A stretch of 49,052 nt of DNA from NCBI GenBank assembly GCA_046537875.1, contig JBKHJZ010000006.1:1-49052 (forward strand). The letters are read 5' to 3'. The notes beneath the pieces are model-generated. The model did not search any database. It saw only the letters and a list, made by a program, of their open reading frames with translations, and was not told the DNA's origin. Position numbers and translations under genes: made by a program. This document shows positions 14,321-24,481 of this stretch, one piece after another. Source of the stretch: JBKHJZ01 sp046537875 (GTDB lineage Bacteria > Actinomycetota > Acidimicrobiia > Acidimicrobiales > VFJN01). Each line of letters starts with the position of its first letter. Within the stretch, counting starts at the first letter, position 1.

Positions 14321-16799
14321 AATCGGCGGTGAGAACGGGTGCCACGGCGGCGACCGTCTGGCCCTCGCCGAGGTTCATGATCCGCACCCCGGTGGCGTCG
14401 CGACCCTGCGAGGAGATGTCGCGCACCGCGGTCCGGATGATCGTGCCCGACGACGAGATGAGGAATATCTCGTCATCGATGCCCACCATGAACGCCGCGA
14501 CCACTGAGCCCTTCTTGGCCGTCAGCTTGATGCCCCGCACGCCCTGGCCGCCACGACCCTGGGTGTTGAAGCGGTCGAGCCGGGTCCGCTTGCCGTAGCC
14601 GGCGTCGGTGACGAGCAGCAGCGACACGTCGTCGCGCGCCACGTCGCACGAGACGAGCTCGTCGCGCGGGCGCAACTTCATCCCCCGGACCCCCGCGGCG
14701 GCACGTCCCATCGACCGCACGTCGTCCTCGCTGAACCGGATGGTCATGCCCGAGCGGGCAACGAGAAAGATGTCGTCGCCCCCGTTGGTCGGGATGACCT
14801 TCACCAGCTCGTCGTCGTCTCGGAGGTTGATCGCGATCAGCCCGCTGCGGAGCGAGGAGTCGTACTCGTTGAACTTCGTCTTCTTCACCTGACCCTGGCG
14901 GGTGGCGAAGAAGAGGTAGCGGTTGGTCTCGTAGTCGCGCGTGTCGATGATCGTCTGGATGCGCTCGCCCGGCTGCAGGGGCAGCAGGTTCACGATCGCG
15001 GTGCCGCGCGCGGTGCGGTCCTTCTTCGGGATCTCGTGCGCCTTCAAGCGATACACGCGCCCCCGGTTCGAGAAGAACAACAGGTACGCATGCGCCGTGC
15101 TGGTGAGGATGTGCGACACCAGGTCGTCCTCGCGCAGCCGGGCACCGGCGATCCCCCGGCCGCCGCGTCCCTGGGCCCGGAACGTGTCGGCGCTGACGGT
15201 CTTCACGTAGCCCCGGGTGGTCATCGTCACGACGAGCTCCTCGTCGTCGATGAGGTCCTCGATGTCGATGTCGCCGACCTCGTAGGTGATCTCGGACCGC
15301 CGGGGCGAGGCGTGCTTCTCCCGCACCTCCAGGAGCTCCTCCTTGATGACCCCCTTCAGCCGGGCCTCGTCGGCGAGGATGGCCTCGAGCTCGCTGATGC
15401 GGCCGCGCAGCTGCTCCAGCTCGGTCTCGAGGTCGATGCGGGCCAGGCGGGTGAGCTGGCCGAGCCGCATCTCGAGGATGAAGTCGGCCTGCGCCATCGA
15501 GAACTCGAACGGCTCGGCCATGAGCCCGGCCCGCGCCGCCGCCCGGTCGTCGGACGACCGGATCAGCGCGATCACGTCGTCGATGACGTTGATCGCCTTG
15601 AGGAGGCCCTCCACGAGGTGGGCCCGCTCCCGCGCCCGCCGCAGCCGGTACTCGCTGCGCCGGCGGATGACGTCGACCTGGTGGTCGATGTAGGCCTGCA
15701 GCGCCTGCACCAGGTTCAGCGTGCGGGGCACACCGTCGAGCAGCGCCACGGTGTTGACGGCGAAGTTGGACTGCAGCGGCGTGTGCTTGAAGAGGTTGTT
15801 GAGGATGACCAGCGCGGGTGCGTCCTTCTTGAGCTCGATCACCAGGCGGGTCTCGCCGCCTGCGGACTCGTCGTTGACGTCGGCGATCCCCTCGATCTGC
15901 CGGCTCTCGACCAGCTCCTTGATCTTGACCGCGGTGGCCGAGATCGAGGTCTGGTACGGCATCTCGGTGACCACGATGCGGTCGCGCTTGCGGCCGGTGC
16001 CCTCGATGATCTCGGTGCGCGCCCGCACGCGGATCGAGCCCTTGCCGGTGCGGTAGGCGTCCATGATGCCGGCCCGGCCCATGATCAGCCCGCCCGTGGG
16101 GAAGTCCGGCCCCTTCACGAAGTGCATCAGGTCGTCGGGGCTGGCGTCGGGGCGGTCGAGCAGGTGGACCACCGCGTCGATCACCTCGCCCATGTTGTGG
16201 GGCGGGATGTTGGTGGCCATGGCCACCGCGATCCCCTGGCTGCCGTTGACCAGCAGGTTGGGGAAGCGGGACGGCAGCACGACCGGCTCGCGGAACTCGC
16301 CCGAGTAGTTGTCGACCATGTCGACGGTGTCTTCGTCGATCCCGTCGAGCATCACCATGGCGAGCGGGGCGAGCCGGCATTCGGTGTAGCGGCTGGCGGC
16401 CGGCCCGAAGTCGGGTGAGCCGAAGTTGCCGTGGCCGTCGATGAGCGGGTGGCGCAGCGAGAAGTCCTGCGCCATCCGGACCAGTGCGTCGTAGATGGCC
16501 CCGTCGCCGTGCGGGTGGTAGCGGCCCATCACGTCGCCACTGACGCGCGCGCACTTCATGTAGCTGCGGTCGGGACGCGCGCCGATGTCGACCATGCCCC
16601 AGAGGATGCGGCGCTGGACCGGCTTCAGCCCGTCCCGCGCGTCCGGCAGCGCCCGGGCCGTGATGACCGACATCGCGTAGTCGAGGAAGGAGCGCTCCAT
16701 CTCCTCCTGGATCTCGACGGGTTCGACCGCGACGCGACCGGTGTCGCCGTCGTCTGTGCCGTTGGCGCCGTCGGGGGTGGGGGTGGTGTGGTCAGCCAT
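14313..16799 (-). CDS. gyrA: DNA gyrase subunit A
   Basis: Breakage-reunion subunit of gyrase, which with GyrB introduces negative supercoils using ATP. 828 residues. The catalytic tyrosine is Tyr138 in AASRYTE. The C-terminal half has the repeated beta-pinwheel blades and a GyrA-box-like segment (QGRGGQGVRG). In the quinolone-determining region, HPHGDGAIYD, Gly100 occupies the position of E. coli Ser83 and Asp104 that of Asp87. The N-terminus has about 20 extra Thr/Asp/Gly-rich residues. ATG start; the gene follows gyrB by 12 bases, so they are co-transcribed. Confidence 0.98.
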   Translation of the reverse strand: MADHTTPTPDGANGTDDGDTGRVAVEPVEIQEEMERSFLDYAMSVITARALPDARDGLKPVQRRILWGMVDIGARPDRSYMKCARVSGDVMGRYHPHGDGAIYDALVRMAQDFSLRHPLIDGHGNFGSPDFGPAASRYTECRLAPLAMVMLDGIDEDTVDMVDNYSGEFREPVVLPSRFPNLLVNGSQGIAVAMATNIPPHNMGEVIDAVVHLLDRPDASPDDLMHFVKGPDFPTGGLIMGRAGIMDAYRTGKGSIRVRARTEIIEGTGRKRDRIVVTEMPYQTSISATAVKIKELVESRQIEGIADVNDESAGGETRLVIELKKDAPALVILNNLFKHTPLQSNFAVNTVALLDGVPRTLNLVQALQAYIDHQVDVIRRRSEYRLRRARERAHLVEGLLKAINVIDDVIALIRSSDDRAAARAGLMAEPFEFSMAQADFILEMRLGQLTRLARIDLETELEQLRGRISELEAILADEARLKGVIKEELLEVREKHASPRRSEITYEVGDIDIEDLIDDEELVVTMTTRGYVKTVSADTFRAQGRGGRGIAGARLREDDLVSHILTSTAHAYLLFFSNRGRVYRLKAHEIPKKDRTARGTAIVNLLPLQPGERIQTIIDTRDYETNRYLFFATRQGQVKKTKFNEYDSSLRSGLIAINLRDDDELVKVIPTNGGDDIFLVARSGMTIRFSEDDVRSMGRAAAGVRGMKLRPRDELVSCDVARDDVSLLLVTDAGYGKRTRLDRFNTQGRGGQGVRGIKLTAKKGSVVAAFMVGIDDEIFLISSSGTIIRTAVRDISSQGRDATGVRIMNLGEGQTVAAVAPVLTADSL

Positions 16800-16811
16800 G
16801 CGGGTGAGTGA

Positions 16812-18737
<1,926 letters not shown>

Positions 18738-18865
18738 GGCGCGACCCCTTCAACGAGGCGAAGACGATGATGCGGACGACCGGCGCCCGGGGCGGGCGAC
18801 CTGGTCGGATCTGCGCATCACAACGGGTCGAGTCTACCAGAGCGGGCCCCGGCTCCCGACGATCG

Positions 18866-19255
18866 TCAGGCCCCCTGGAGGGGGGTTCGAGGGCCCCCTC
18901 CGGGGGCTCTCCGACCTCCCCCGGACCGGGGCCGTCGGCGGTCGACCCGGGCCTCGACCCGGGTGATCCGGCGTTGTCCCGACAGCTCGCCCAGCCGGGC
19001 CACGAGCTGGGGCTCGAGGAAGCGCACGTGGGTCACCAGCGCGGGATCGTCGCACCGGACGACCAGCGTGTCACCCTCGATCGCAGCGGGGCGGGTGCGT
19101 GCCGCCATGCCCTCGCCGACGACCTCGGCCCAACGGTCGAACACGACCTCCACCCCGGCTGCCGGGGGTGAGCCCAGCCGGTGGAGCACGCGATCCAGCG
19201 TGTCACCCACGCGGACCGGGGGAGCCGGACGATTCGGAAGTGGACGCCACGCCAT
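18866..19255 (-). CDS. dciA: DciA-like DUF721 protein (putative replicative helicase operator)
   Basis: 129 residues of the DUF721 family. The core runs GDTLDRVLHRLGSPPAAGVEVVFDRWAEVVGEGMAARTRPAAIEGDTLVVRCDDPALVTHVRFLEPQLVARL; the W..vvG pattern and the later ...L.v.v..... strand pattern define the family. DciA is the ancestral bacterial partner that helps load DnaB helicase. A gene of this family sits between recF and gyrB in most actinobacteria (Rv0004 in M. tuberculosis). The C-terminal 25 residues are Arg/Pro/Gly-rich and coincide with a strong DNA inverted repeat. Confidence 0.88.
   Translation of the reverse strand: MAWRPLPNRPAPPVRVGDTLDRVLHRLGSPPAAGVEVVFDRWAEVVGEGMAARTRPAAIEGDTLVVRCDDPALVTHVRFLEPQLVARLGELSGQRRITRVEARVDRRRPRSGGGRRAPGGGPRTPLQGA
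18872..18906. other. Strong inverted repeat at the 3' end of dciA
   Basis: GGAGGGGG (18877-18884) pairs perfectly with CCCCCTCC (18894-18901), and the flanking CCCC (18872-18875) with GGGG (18903-18906), giving a stem of about 13 pairs around a 9-base loop. It falls inside the last codons of dciA, just before its stop. No U-tract follows, so it may act as an attenuator or mRNA-stabilising hairpin before gyrB rather than a classical terminator. Confidence 0.5.
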
Positions 19256-19305
19256 GGTGGAGAGTCAACCACCCCGGTGTGACATCGTGCGTGCGTCGCT
19301 CGCGG

Positions 19306-20472
19306 TCAGTCGCCGACCCGCGACTCGGGCGCCACCCGGCCACCGGCCACCCGCAACACCAACTCGGGATGCGCCGCCGCGGGAAGCTCACCCGCGCTGG
19401 TCAACAGGATCTGGCCCGGTGGGAGCCGGGCCAGCAACGCGTCCGAGCGCGCGGGGTCGAGCTCGCTGAAGACGTCGTCCAGCAGCAACACTGGCGGGCT
19501 TCCCGCCGCCTCGGTGACCACCTCGTGCACCGCGAGCCGCATCGCCAGGGCGAGCGTGCGCTGCTCGCCCTGGCTCGCGTAGGTGCGGGCGGGTGCCCCG
19601 GACACCGACAGGACCACCTCGTCACGGTGGGGCCCCACCGTCGTGACACCCCGGCGCACGTCGTCGGTCCGAGCCGCCGCGAGCGCCTCCGCCAGCGCGG
19701 CGGTGGCGTCCTCCGGCGCGGCGGGCCGCGCGGGCTCGTCCCGACCGTCGGCTGCAGACCCGCCGCCCGGCAGGTGCCACCACGCGGACGAGTAGCGCGC
19801 ATCGGTCGCCGCCGGACGCCGGGCCAGTGCGTCGTACGTCCGCCCCAGCACCGGGCGCAGCCCGCGCAGCAGGTCCACCCGCGCCGCGGCGAGTGCGCCA
19901 CCGGCCTCGGCGAGCTTGGCGTCCCACACGTCGAGGCTGAAGGCGACGGACTCGTCCAGGCGGCCCCCGGTCTGCTTGAGCAGCGCGTTGCGCTGGCGCA
20001 GCACGCGCTCGACATCGGCCCGCAGCGCGTCGTTGCGCGGGTGCAGGGCCACGAGCGCATCGTCGAGGAACCGCCGGCGCTCCCCCGGGCCACCCTTCAC
20101 GATGTCCAGGTCGTCGGGCGTGAACACGGTGACCCGCAACGAGCCCAGAAGCTCACGTGCCCGCCGCAACGGCTGCCGGTTGATCTGCACGCGGTTCCGA
20201 CCGGTGGGTTGGATCTGCGACTCGATCAGCAGCTCCCGGCCGTCGCGCTCCACGAGCGCACGGACGACCGCGAACGGTGCGTCCCGGCGGATCAGCGCCT
20301 CCGTCGGGGCACCGCGGAACGACGACAGCGTCGCCAGCCACCCGAGGGCCTCCAGGATGTTGGTCTTCCCCTCACCGTTCGCGCCGAGGAGCGCGGTGAG
20401 CCCGGGAGCGAGATCGACGCGGGCGGACGCGCAGTTGCGGAAGTCGGCGAGCCACAGCGTGCGGACCCGCAC
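19306..20472 (-). CDS. recF: DNA replication/repair protein RecF
   Basis: SMC-like ATPase of 388 residues that works at gaps and stalled forks to load RecA. The Walker A motif is LLGANGEGKTNILEAL near the N-terminus, the ABC-type signature region is SQGEQRTLALAMRLA, and Walker B is VLLLDDVFSELD. It begins with the expected ...LWLADFRNCASARVDLAPGL. It is 5 bases from the dnaN stop, so translation is probably coupled. This is the usual place for recF. Confidence 0.96.
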   Translation of the reverse strand: MRVRTLWLADFRNCASARVDLAPGLTALLGANGEGKTNILEALGWLATLSSFRGAPTEALIRRDAPFAVVRALVERDGRELLIESQIQPTGRNRVQINRQPLRRARELLGSLRVTVFTPDDLDIVKGGPGERRRFLDDALVALHPRNDALRADVERVLRQRNALLKQTGGRLDESVAFSLDVWDAKLAEAGGALAAARVDLLRGLRPVLGRTYDALARRPAATDARYSSAWWHLPGGGSAADGRDEPARPAAPEDATAALAEALAAARTDDVRRGVTTVGPHRDEVVLSVSGAPARTYASQGEQRTLALAMRLAVHEVVTEAAGSPPVLLLDDVFSELDPARSDALLARLPPGQILLTSAGELPAAAHPELVLRVAGGRVAPESRVGD

Positions 20473-20477
20473 GCGCG

Positions 20478-21578
20478 TCAGCTCACCCGGACGGGCATCA
20501 GCAGGTAGAGGAACTCCGGGTGCTCCGGGCTGCGGACCAGTGCCGGCTTCAACGAGTCGACGGTCTCGATCAGCACCTCGTCACCGGGCAGCACCTCCGC
20601 CCCCTGCACCAGGTAGTCGGGGTTGAACGCCACGGTGAGCTCGGTGCCCTCGTACTTGGCGTCGAGCGACTCGTGGGCCTGGCCGACATCCTGGGTGACC
20701 GCCACGAGGTCGAGGCCCTCGGCCGACATCGCCAGCCGCACGGGAGTCGCCTCGCGGGCCAGCAGCTTCACGCGCCGGAGGCCCTCGAGCAGCCCCTCGC
20801 GGCTGACCGTGAGCCGATTGGGGTGGGCCTGCGGGATCAGGCCGCGGTAGTTGGGGAAGTCACCCTCGATGAGCATGGTCGTGAGCCGCACCTCGCCGGC
20901 CTCGAAGCTGGCGTCGCGCTCGCCCAGGCGCAGGGTGAGCTCCCCCACCCCGCCCAGGACCTTGGTGAGGTCGTTGAGGGCCCGCGAGGGCACCAGCACC
21001 GACTGGCCCTCGGCCAGGACGCTCTGGCCCGGGAGATCCCGCACCGCGAGCCGGTACGAGTCGGTGGCGACGAGCCGCAACCCGCCCGCCTCCGCGGTGA
21101 CCAGCACGCCGGTGAGGATCGGGCGGGCGTCGTCGCTGGACGCGGCCGGCACGACCTGACGCAGCGCGGCGCTGAGCTCGGCGGCGTCGATGGTGACGCC
21201 CTCGCCCGCCGGCTCCGGCACCCGGGGGAACTCGTCCACCGGGAAGACGCGTAGCGAGAACTCCGACCGGCCGGCCGTGATGCGGGCCTGCTCGCCGTCC
21301 ACCTCCACGGCCACCGCCCCCGCAGGCAGCGACCGCACGACGTCGGAGACGAGGCGCGCGGGCAGCACGGCGACGCCGTCGACGTCGCCCTTGACGCCGT
21401 CCGCCACCCGGACCGCGATCGTCAGCTCGAGATCGTGGCCGGTCAGGGTGAGCACGTCGCCGTCGAGCTGCACGCGGATGCCGGCGAGAACGGGCAGGGC
21501 ACCGCCGCGGCTCGCAGTCGCCCGGCTGGCCGTGCCGAGGGCCTCGACGAGAACGTCACGCTCGCATCGGAACTTCAC
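20478..21578 (-). CDS. dnaN: DNA polymerase III beta sliding clamp
   Basis: Ring-shaped processivity clamp, 366 residues with three repeated clamp domains, the usual size. The N-terminus KFRCERDVLVEAL and the C-terminus LYLLMPVRV are typical. GTG start. It lies between dnaA and recF in the standard order, with 284 bases separating it from dnaA. Confidence 0.97.
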   Translation of the reverse strand: MKFRCERDVLVEALGTASRATASRGGALPVLAGIRVQLDGDVLTLTGHDLELTIAVRVADGVKGDVDGVAVLPARLVSDVVRSLPAGAVAVEVDGEQARITAGRSEFSLRVFPVDEFPRVPEPAGEGVTIDAAELSAALRQVVPAASSDDARPILTGVLVTAEAGGLRLVATDSYRLAVRDLPGQSVLAEGQSVLVPSRALNDLTKVLGGVGELTLRLGERDASFEAGEVRLTTMLIEGDFPNYRGLIPQAHPNRLTVSREGLLEGLRRVKLLAREATPVRLAMSAEGLDLVAVTQDVGQAHESLDAKYEGTELTVAFNPDYLVQGAEVLPGDEVLIETVDSLKPALVRSPEHPEFLYLLMPVRVS

Positions 21579-21862
21579 GGCGTCGCTCGCTTTCTCTGCC
21601 GTTGTGTCAGATGTCGTACCAGTAGTGGTAGCAGGGGGTGTGGATTGTGGACGACCGGTCGTCGTCGCAGGTCACTCGCCAGTTTGCCGTCCCCGGTCCG
21701 TCCCCAGGCTCCCACAGGACGAGTGGTGTGCGCGGGATGTGCCTGGGGAGGACGACCGGTTCGTCCACTGGGTGGCCGGCGTGCTCCACAGGATGTCCCC
21801 GGTGTCGTCCACGGCGTGTGGGCGGGGCTGTGGGCGGCGTGGGGACGTGCTGTGCACGACCG
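21579..21862. other. dnaA-dnaN spacer with weak DnaA-box-like sites
   Basis: 284 bases without a gene. TGTGGATTG (21639-21647) and the overlapping TGTGGACGA (21646-21654) resemble DnaA boxes; the core TCGTCCAC recurs at 21761 (then T) and 21805 (then G). In mycobacteria and streptomycetes the origin lies in this spacer. No clearly AT-rich unwinding element is visible. Confidence 0.4.
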
Positions 21863-23269
21863 TCAGTGTCCCTGGCGCACCGACTGCATGAGTCGCGTCA
21901 CCTGGTCGTAGATCTGCCGGTCCTTGGACATGAGGGCGCCGATCTTCTCGACCGCGTGGATCACCGTGGTGTGGTCGCGCCCGCCGAAGACCCGGGCGAT
22001 GTTCGGGTAGGACAGGTCGGTCAGCTCCCGCATGACGTACATGGCGATCTGGCGGGCGGTGACGAGCGGGCGCTGACGGTGCTTCGAGATGATCTCGTCG
22101 TTCGTGAAGCCGAACAGCGCCGAGGTCTCGTCGAGGATGAGCTGGGGTGTGATCGGTCGTGGCTGGTTCTCGCTGAGGAGGTCGGCGAGCACCTGTGTGG
22201 CGCGCTCCACGGTGAGGGGTTCGTGGGTGAGGCTGGCGAACGCGGAGACCCGGATGAGCGCACCCTCCAGCACCCGGATGTTGTCCTTGATGTTGGCGGC
22301 GATGAACTCGAGCACCTCGGGAGGTATCCAGGTGGTCTCGAGCTCGGCCTTCTTCCGGAGGATCGCCATCCGCGTCTCCAACTCGGGCGGCTGGATGTCG
22401 GTCATGAGGCCCTGCTGGAACCGGCTCCGCATGCGGTCCTCGATGCCGATCTGGTCGGGCGGACGGTCGGATGACAGCACGATCTGGCGGTTGGTCTGGT
22501 GGAGGTGGTTGAACGTGTGGAAGAACTCCTCGAGCGTCTCGAACTTCCCCTCGAAGAACTGCACGTCGTCGACCAGGAGCACATCGGTGTCGCGGTAGCG
22601 GCGCTTGAACGCGTCGCGGCTGTCGGTGTGCATGGAGTCGATGAACTCGTTCAGGAACGTCTCCGAAGTCACGTAGCGCACCCGGTAGGCGGGGTAGTTC
22701 TCGGTGACGTAGGCGGCGATCGCCTGCAGGAGGTGGGTCTTGCCGAGACCTGCGTCGCCGTAGATGAAGAGCGGGTTGAACTTGCGGGCCGGCATCTCGG
22801 CCACCGATTGCGCGGCGGCGTGCGCGAACGTGTTCGACCCGCCGGTGACGAAGTTCTCGAAGGTGTAGCGGGGATTGAGCTCGGTGCCGCCGTCGTCGGC
22901 GCTCCGGCCGGCGGGCTGCGGTGTCGACGGTGGCCGGTTGGGGGAAGACGCGGCGTGGGGGTCGCCTCGCTGGCCGCCGGCTTCCGTCGGCGGCGGGACC
23001 GTCCAGACCGGGGGCGGTTCGGCGGAGTCGATCTCGAGCCGCAACTGGGCCCCGGGCGCACCGGCCTCGGCGAGCGCGTCCCGCACGAGCCCCAGGTAGC
23101 GGCCCTCGATGCGTTCCTTGGCGAGGGGGCTCGGGACGCCCAGGGTGAGGGTCCGGCCGTCGTACGCGGTGGCTCGCACGCCCTCGAACGCGGTGTGCCA
23201 GACCAGGTCGGACACCTGTGCCCGCAGCAGCCCTGCGCACCTTCCCCACAGCTCGGGCGCTTCGCTCAT
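21863..23269 (-). CDS. dnaA: Chromosomal replication initiator DnaA
   Basis: Binds DnaA boxes at the origin, opens the duplex and starts replication. 468 residues. Domain I is at about 1-90, followed by a Pro/Gly-rich linker (to about 140). The AAA+ domain follows, with Walker A GDAGLGKTHLLQAI and Walker B LLVDDVQFFEGK. The C-terminal DNA-binding domain carries the signature GGRDHTTVIHAVEKI. ATG 23269 is chosen because MSEAPELWGRC matches the DnaA domain I start and a GGGGGAGG element is upstream. Divergent from rpmH. Confidence 0.98.
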   Translation of the reverse strand: MSEAPELWGRCAGLLRAQVSDLVWHTAFEGVRATAYDGRTLTLGVPSPLAKERIEGRYLGLVRDALAEAGAPGAQLRLEIDSAEPPPVWTVPPPTEAGGQRGDPHAASSPNRPPSTPQPAGRSADDGGTELNPRYTFENFVTGGSNTFAHAAAQSVAEMPARKFNPLFIYGDAGLGKTHLLQAIAAYVTENYPAYRVRYVTSETFLNEFIDSMHTDSRDAFKRRYRDTDVLLVDDVQFFEGKFETLEEFFHTFNHLHQTNRQIVLSSDRPPDQIGIEDRMRSRFQQGLMTDIQPPELETRMAILRKKAELETTWIPPEVLEFIAANIKDNIRVLEGALIRVSAFASLTHEPLTVERATQVLADLLSENQPRPITPQLILDETSALFGFTNDEIISKHRQRPLVTARQIAMYVMRELTDLSYPNIARVFGGRDHTTVIHAVEKIGALMSKDRQIYDQVTRLMQSVRQGH

Positions 23270-23696
23270 CGGGCTCGGGCCTCCCCCGTCGTTCGGCCGC
23301 TGTCCACAACACGATCCACACGTGTGGACGACGCACAACAGCTTGACACCGGGTGATCCGAGCTACCGGACATCCGGTCGCCGCCCGTGGTCCCGGACCC
23401 GACTCGGGCGGTCGACCGTGGTCGGTGGAACCCCGGGGGAGGGTGACCGTACCACCGCACCGCGTCGCCGGACGAGCGAGCGTCCACAGGTTGGGGACCA
23501 TCGGGCTGTTGGCATCGTGTGGACGAGCGGATCCTGTGGACGACGCACTGCACAGGGAGCCCGCCGCGGTTGGCGTCATGGTCGTCCGCGGCCGTACCCT
23601 TGACCCCGCACCGACCCGTGGTGCCCCACGCCGCGTGTCGACCGACCGAGGTTCGTCCCCGCGATCGCAGGCCCCGCTGGCGAGCGAGGAGGCCGC
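23270..23696. other. Probable origin region between divergent dnaA and rpmH
   Basis: 427 bases without a gene. DnaA-box-like sites: CTGTCCACA (23300-23308), CGATCCACA (23312-23320), TGTGGACGA (23323-23331), GCGTCCACA (23480-23488), TGTGGACGA (23518-23526) and TGTGGACGA (23535-23543). Genes to the left run on the minus strand for 11 kb and genes to the right on the plus strand for 8 kb, as expected if bidirectional replication starts here. The stretch is GC-rich with no obvious unwinding element. Confidence 0.55.
23570..23600 (+). promoter_or_regulatory. Candidate rpmH/rnpA promoter
   Basis: TTGGCG (23570-23575) and TACCCT (23595-23600), 19 bases apart, could be the -35 and -10 of the rpmH-rnpA-yidD-yidC operon. 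The spacing is slightly long and the call is by eye. Confidence 0.35.
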
Positions 23697-24188
23697 GTGC
23701 CCGAGGAGGGAAGACGTGAAGCGCACGTACCAGCCGAACACCCGGCGCAGAGCCAAGCGCCATGGGTTCCGCCACCGGATGAGCACCAAGGCCGGCCGGC
23801 GGATCGTCCGGTCACGCCGGGCCAAGGGCCGCGCCCGGCTGTCGGCCTGATCGGGCGGATCGGTGATCGTGCGACGTTCGAGGCACTGCGGCGTGAGGGG
23901 CGACGTGTCCGGCGTGGCCCGGTGACCGTCGTGTTCACCGCCACGGCGCCCGAGGCGGGCATCAGGGTCGCGTACGGCACGCCGCGGCGCATCGGGACGG
24001 CGGTGACCCGCAACCGCGTCCGGCGCCGCCTGCGGTCGGCGGTCCGGGAGCTGGCGGCCGAGGGGACGCTGCGCCGACCGGGCGCGTACCTGGTGACCGT
24101 GACGGCCGACGCCGTCGGCCTGCGGTACGACGAGTTGCGGGCTCGGCTGGGCGAAGCGGTCGGCGCGCTGGCACCGGAGCGACCGTGA
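23697..24188 (+). CDS. rnpA: RNase P protein component, reading frame containing rpmH
   Basis: Protein subunit of ribonuclease P, which matures tRNA 5' ends. The recognisable RnpA fold starts near residue 52 (RATFEALRREGRRVRRGPVTVVF) and includes the RNR box (VTRNRVRRRLRSAVRE). In this frame there is no ATG, GTG or TTG between the GTG at 23697 and the middle of the core domain; only CTG 23847 lies at the canonical N-terminus. GTG 23697 has AGGAGG 4 bases upstream, and the frame then runs without stop through the whole of rpmH in another register. RnpA may therefore carry a 50-residue Pro/Gly/His-rich extension, as documented in Thermus. Alternative: initiation at CTG 23847. The stop overlaps the yidD start. 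Confidence 0.8.
   Translation: MPEEGRREAHVPAEHPAQSQAPWVPPPDEHQGRPADRPVTPGQGPRPAVGLIGRIGDRATFEALRREGRRVRRGPVTVVFTATAPEAGIRVAYGTPRRIGTAVTRNRVRRRLRSAVRELAAEGTLRRPGAYLVTVTADAVGLRYDELRARLGEAVGALAPERP
23716..23850 (+). CDS. rpmH: 50S ribosomal protein L34
   Basis: A 44-residue, very basic ribosomal protein. The sequence KRTYQPNTRRRAKRHGFRHR and the following MSTKAGRRIVRSRRAKGR are unmistakable. GTG start at 23716, 6 bases after AGGAGG. The gene lies wholly inside the longer rnpA reading frame, 19 bases downstream of the rnpA GTG and in a different register. Confidence 0.97.
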   Translation: MKRTYQPNTRRRAKRHGFRHRMSTKAGRRIVRSRRAKGRARLSA

Positions 24189-24481
24189 GCGACGGCCGGG
24201 AGACCGCGGGCGGTTCCGTGGCCGCGCCTGCCTGGTCTGGATCCGCGACCGGGATGGGGCCCGTGGCCCGGGGCCTGCACCGCCTGGTCCGGCTCTACCA
24301 GTCGGCCGCGTCGGGGCGACCCTCCCCGTGCCGGTATGTGCCGACGTGCTCCATGTATGCGCTCGACGCGCTGGAGCAGCACGGAGCGTGGTACGGAAGC
24401 TGGCTCACCCTCCGCCGGCTCGTTCGCTGTCACCCCTGGGGTGATCACGGGTGGGATCCCGTTCCTCAAGGAAAGCACTGA
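24185..24481 (+). CDS. yidD: Membrane protein insertion efficiency factor YidD
   Basis: 98-residue membrane-associated protein that aids YidC-dependent insertion. The family core is present: LVRLYQSAASGRPSPCRYVPTCSMYALDALEQHG, with the conserved Cys pair and tyrosines, then RRLVRCHPWGDHGWDPVP. The first about 25 residues are a low-complexity extension. GTG start overlaps the rnpA stop, and its stop overlaps the yidC ATG, so the four genes are translationally linked. Confidence 0.95.
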   Translation: MSDGRETAGGSVAAPAWSGSATGMGPVARGLHRLVRLYQSAASGRPSPCRYVPTCSMYALDALEQHGAWYGSWLTLRRLVRCHPWGDHGWDPVPQGKH

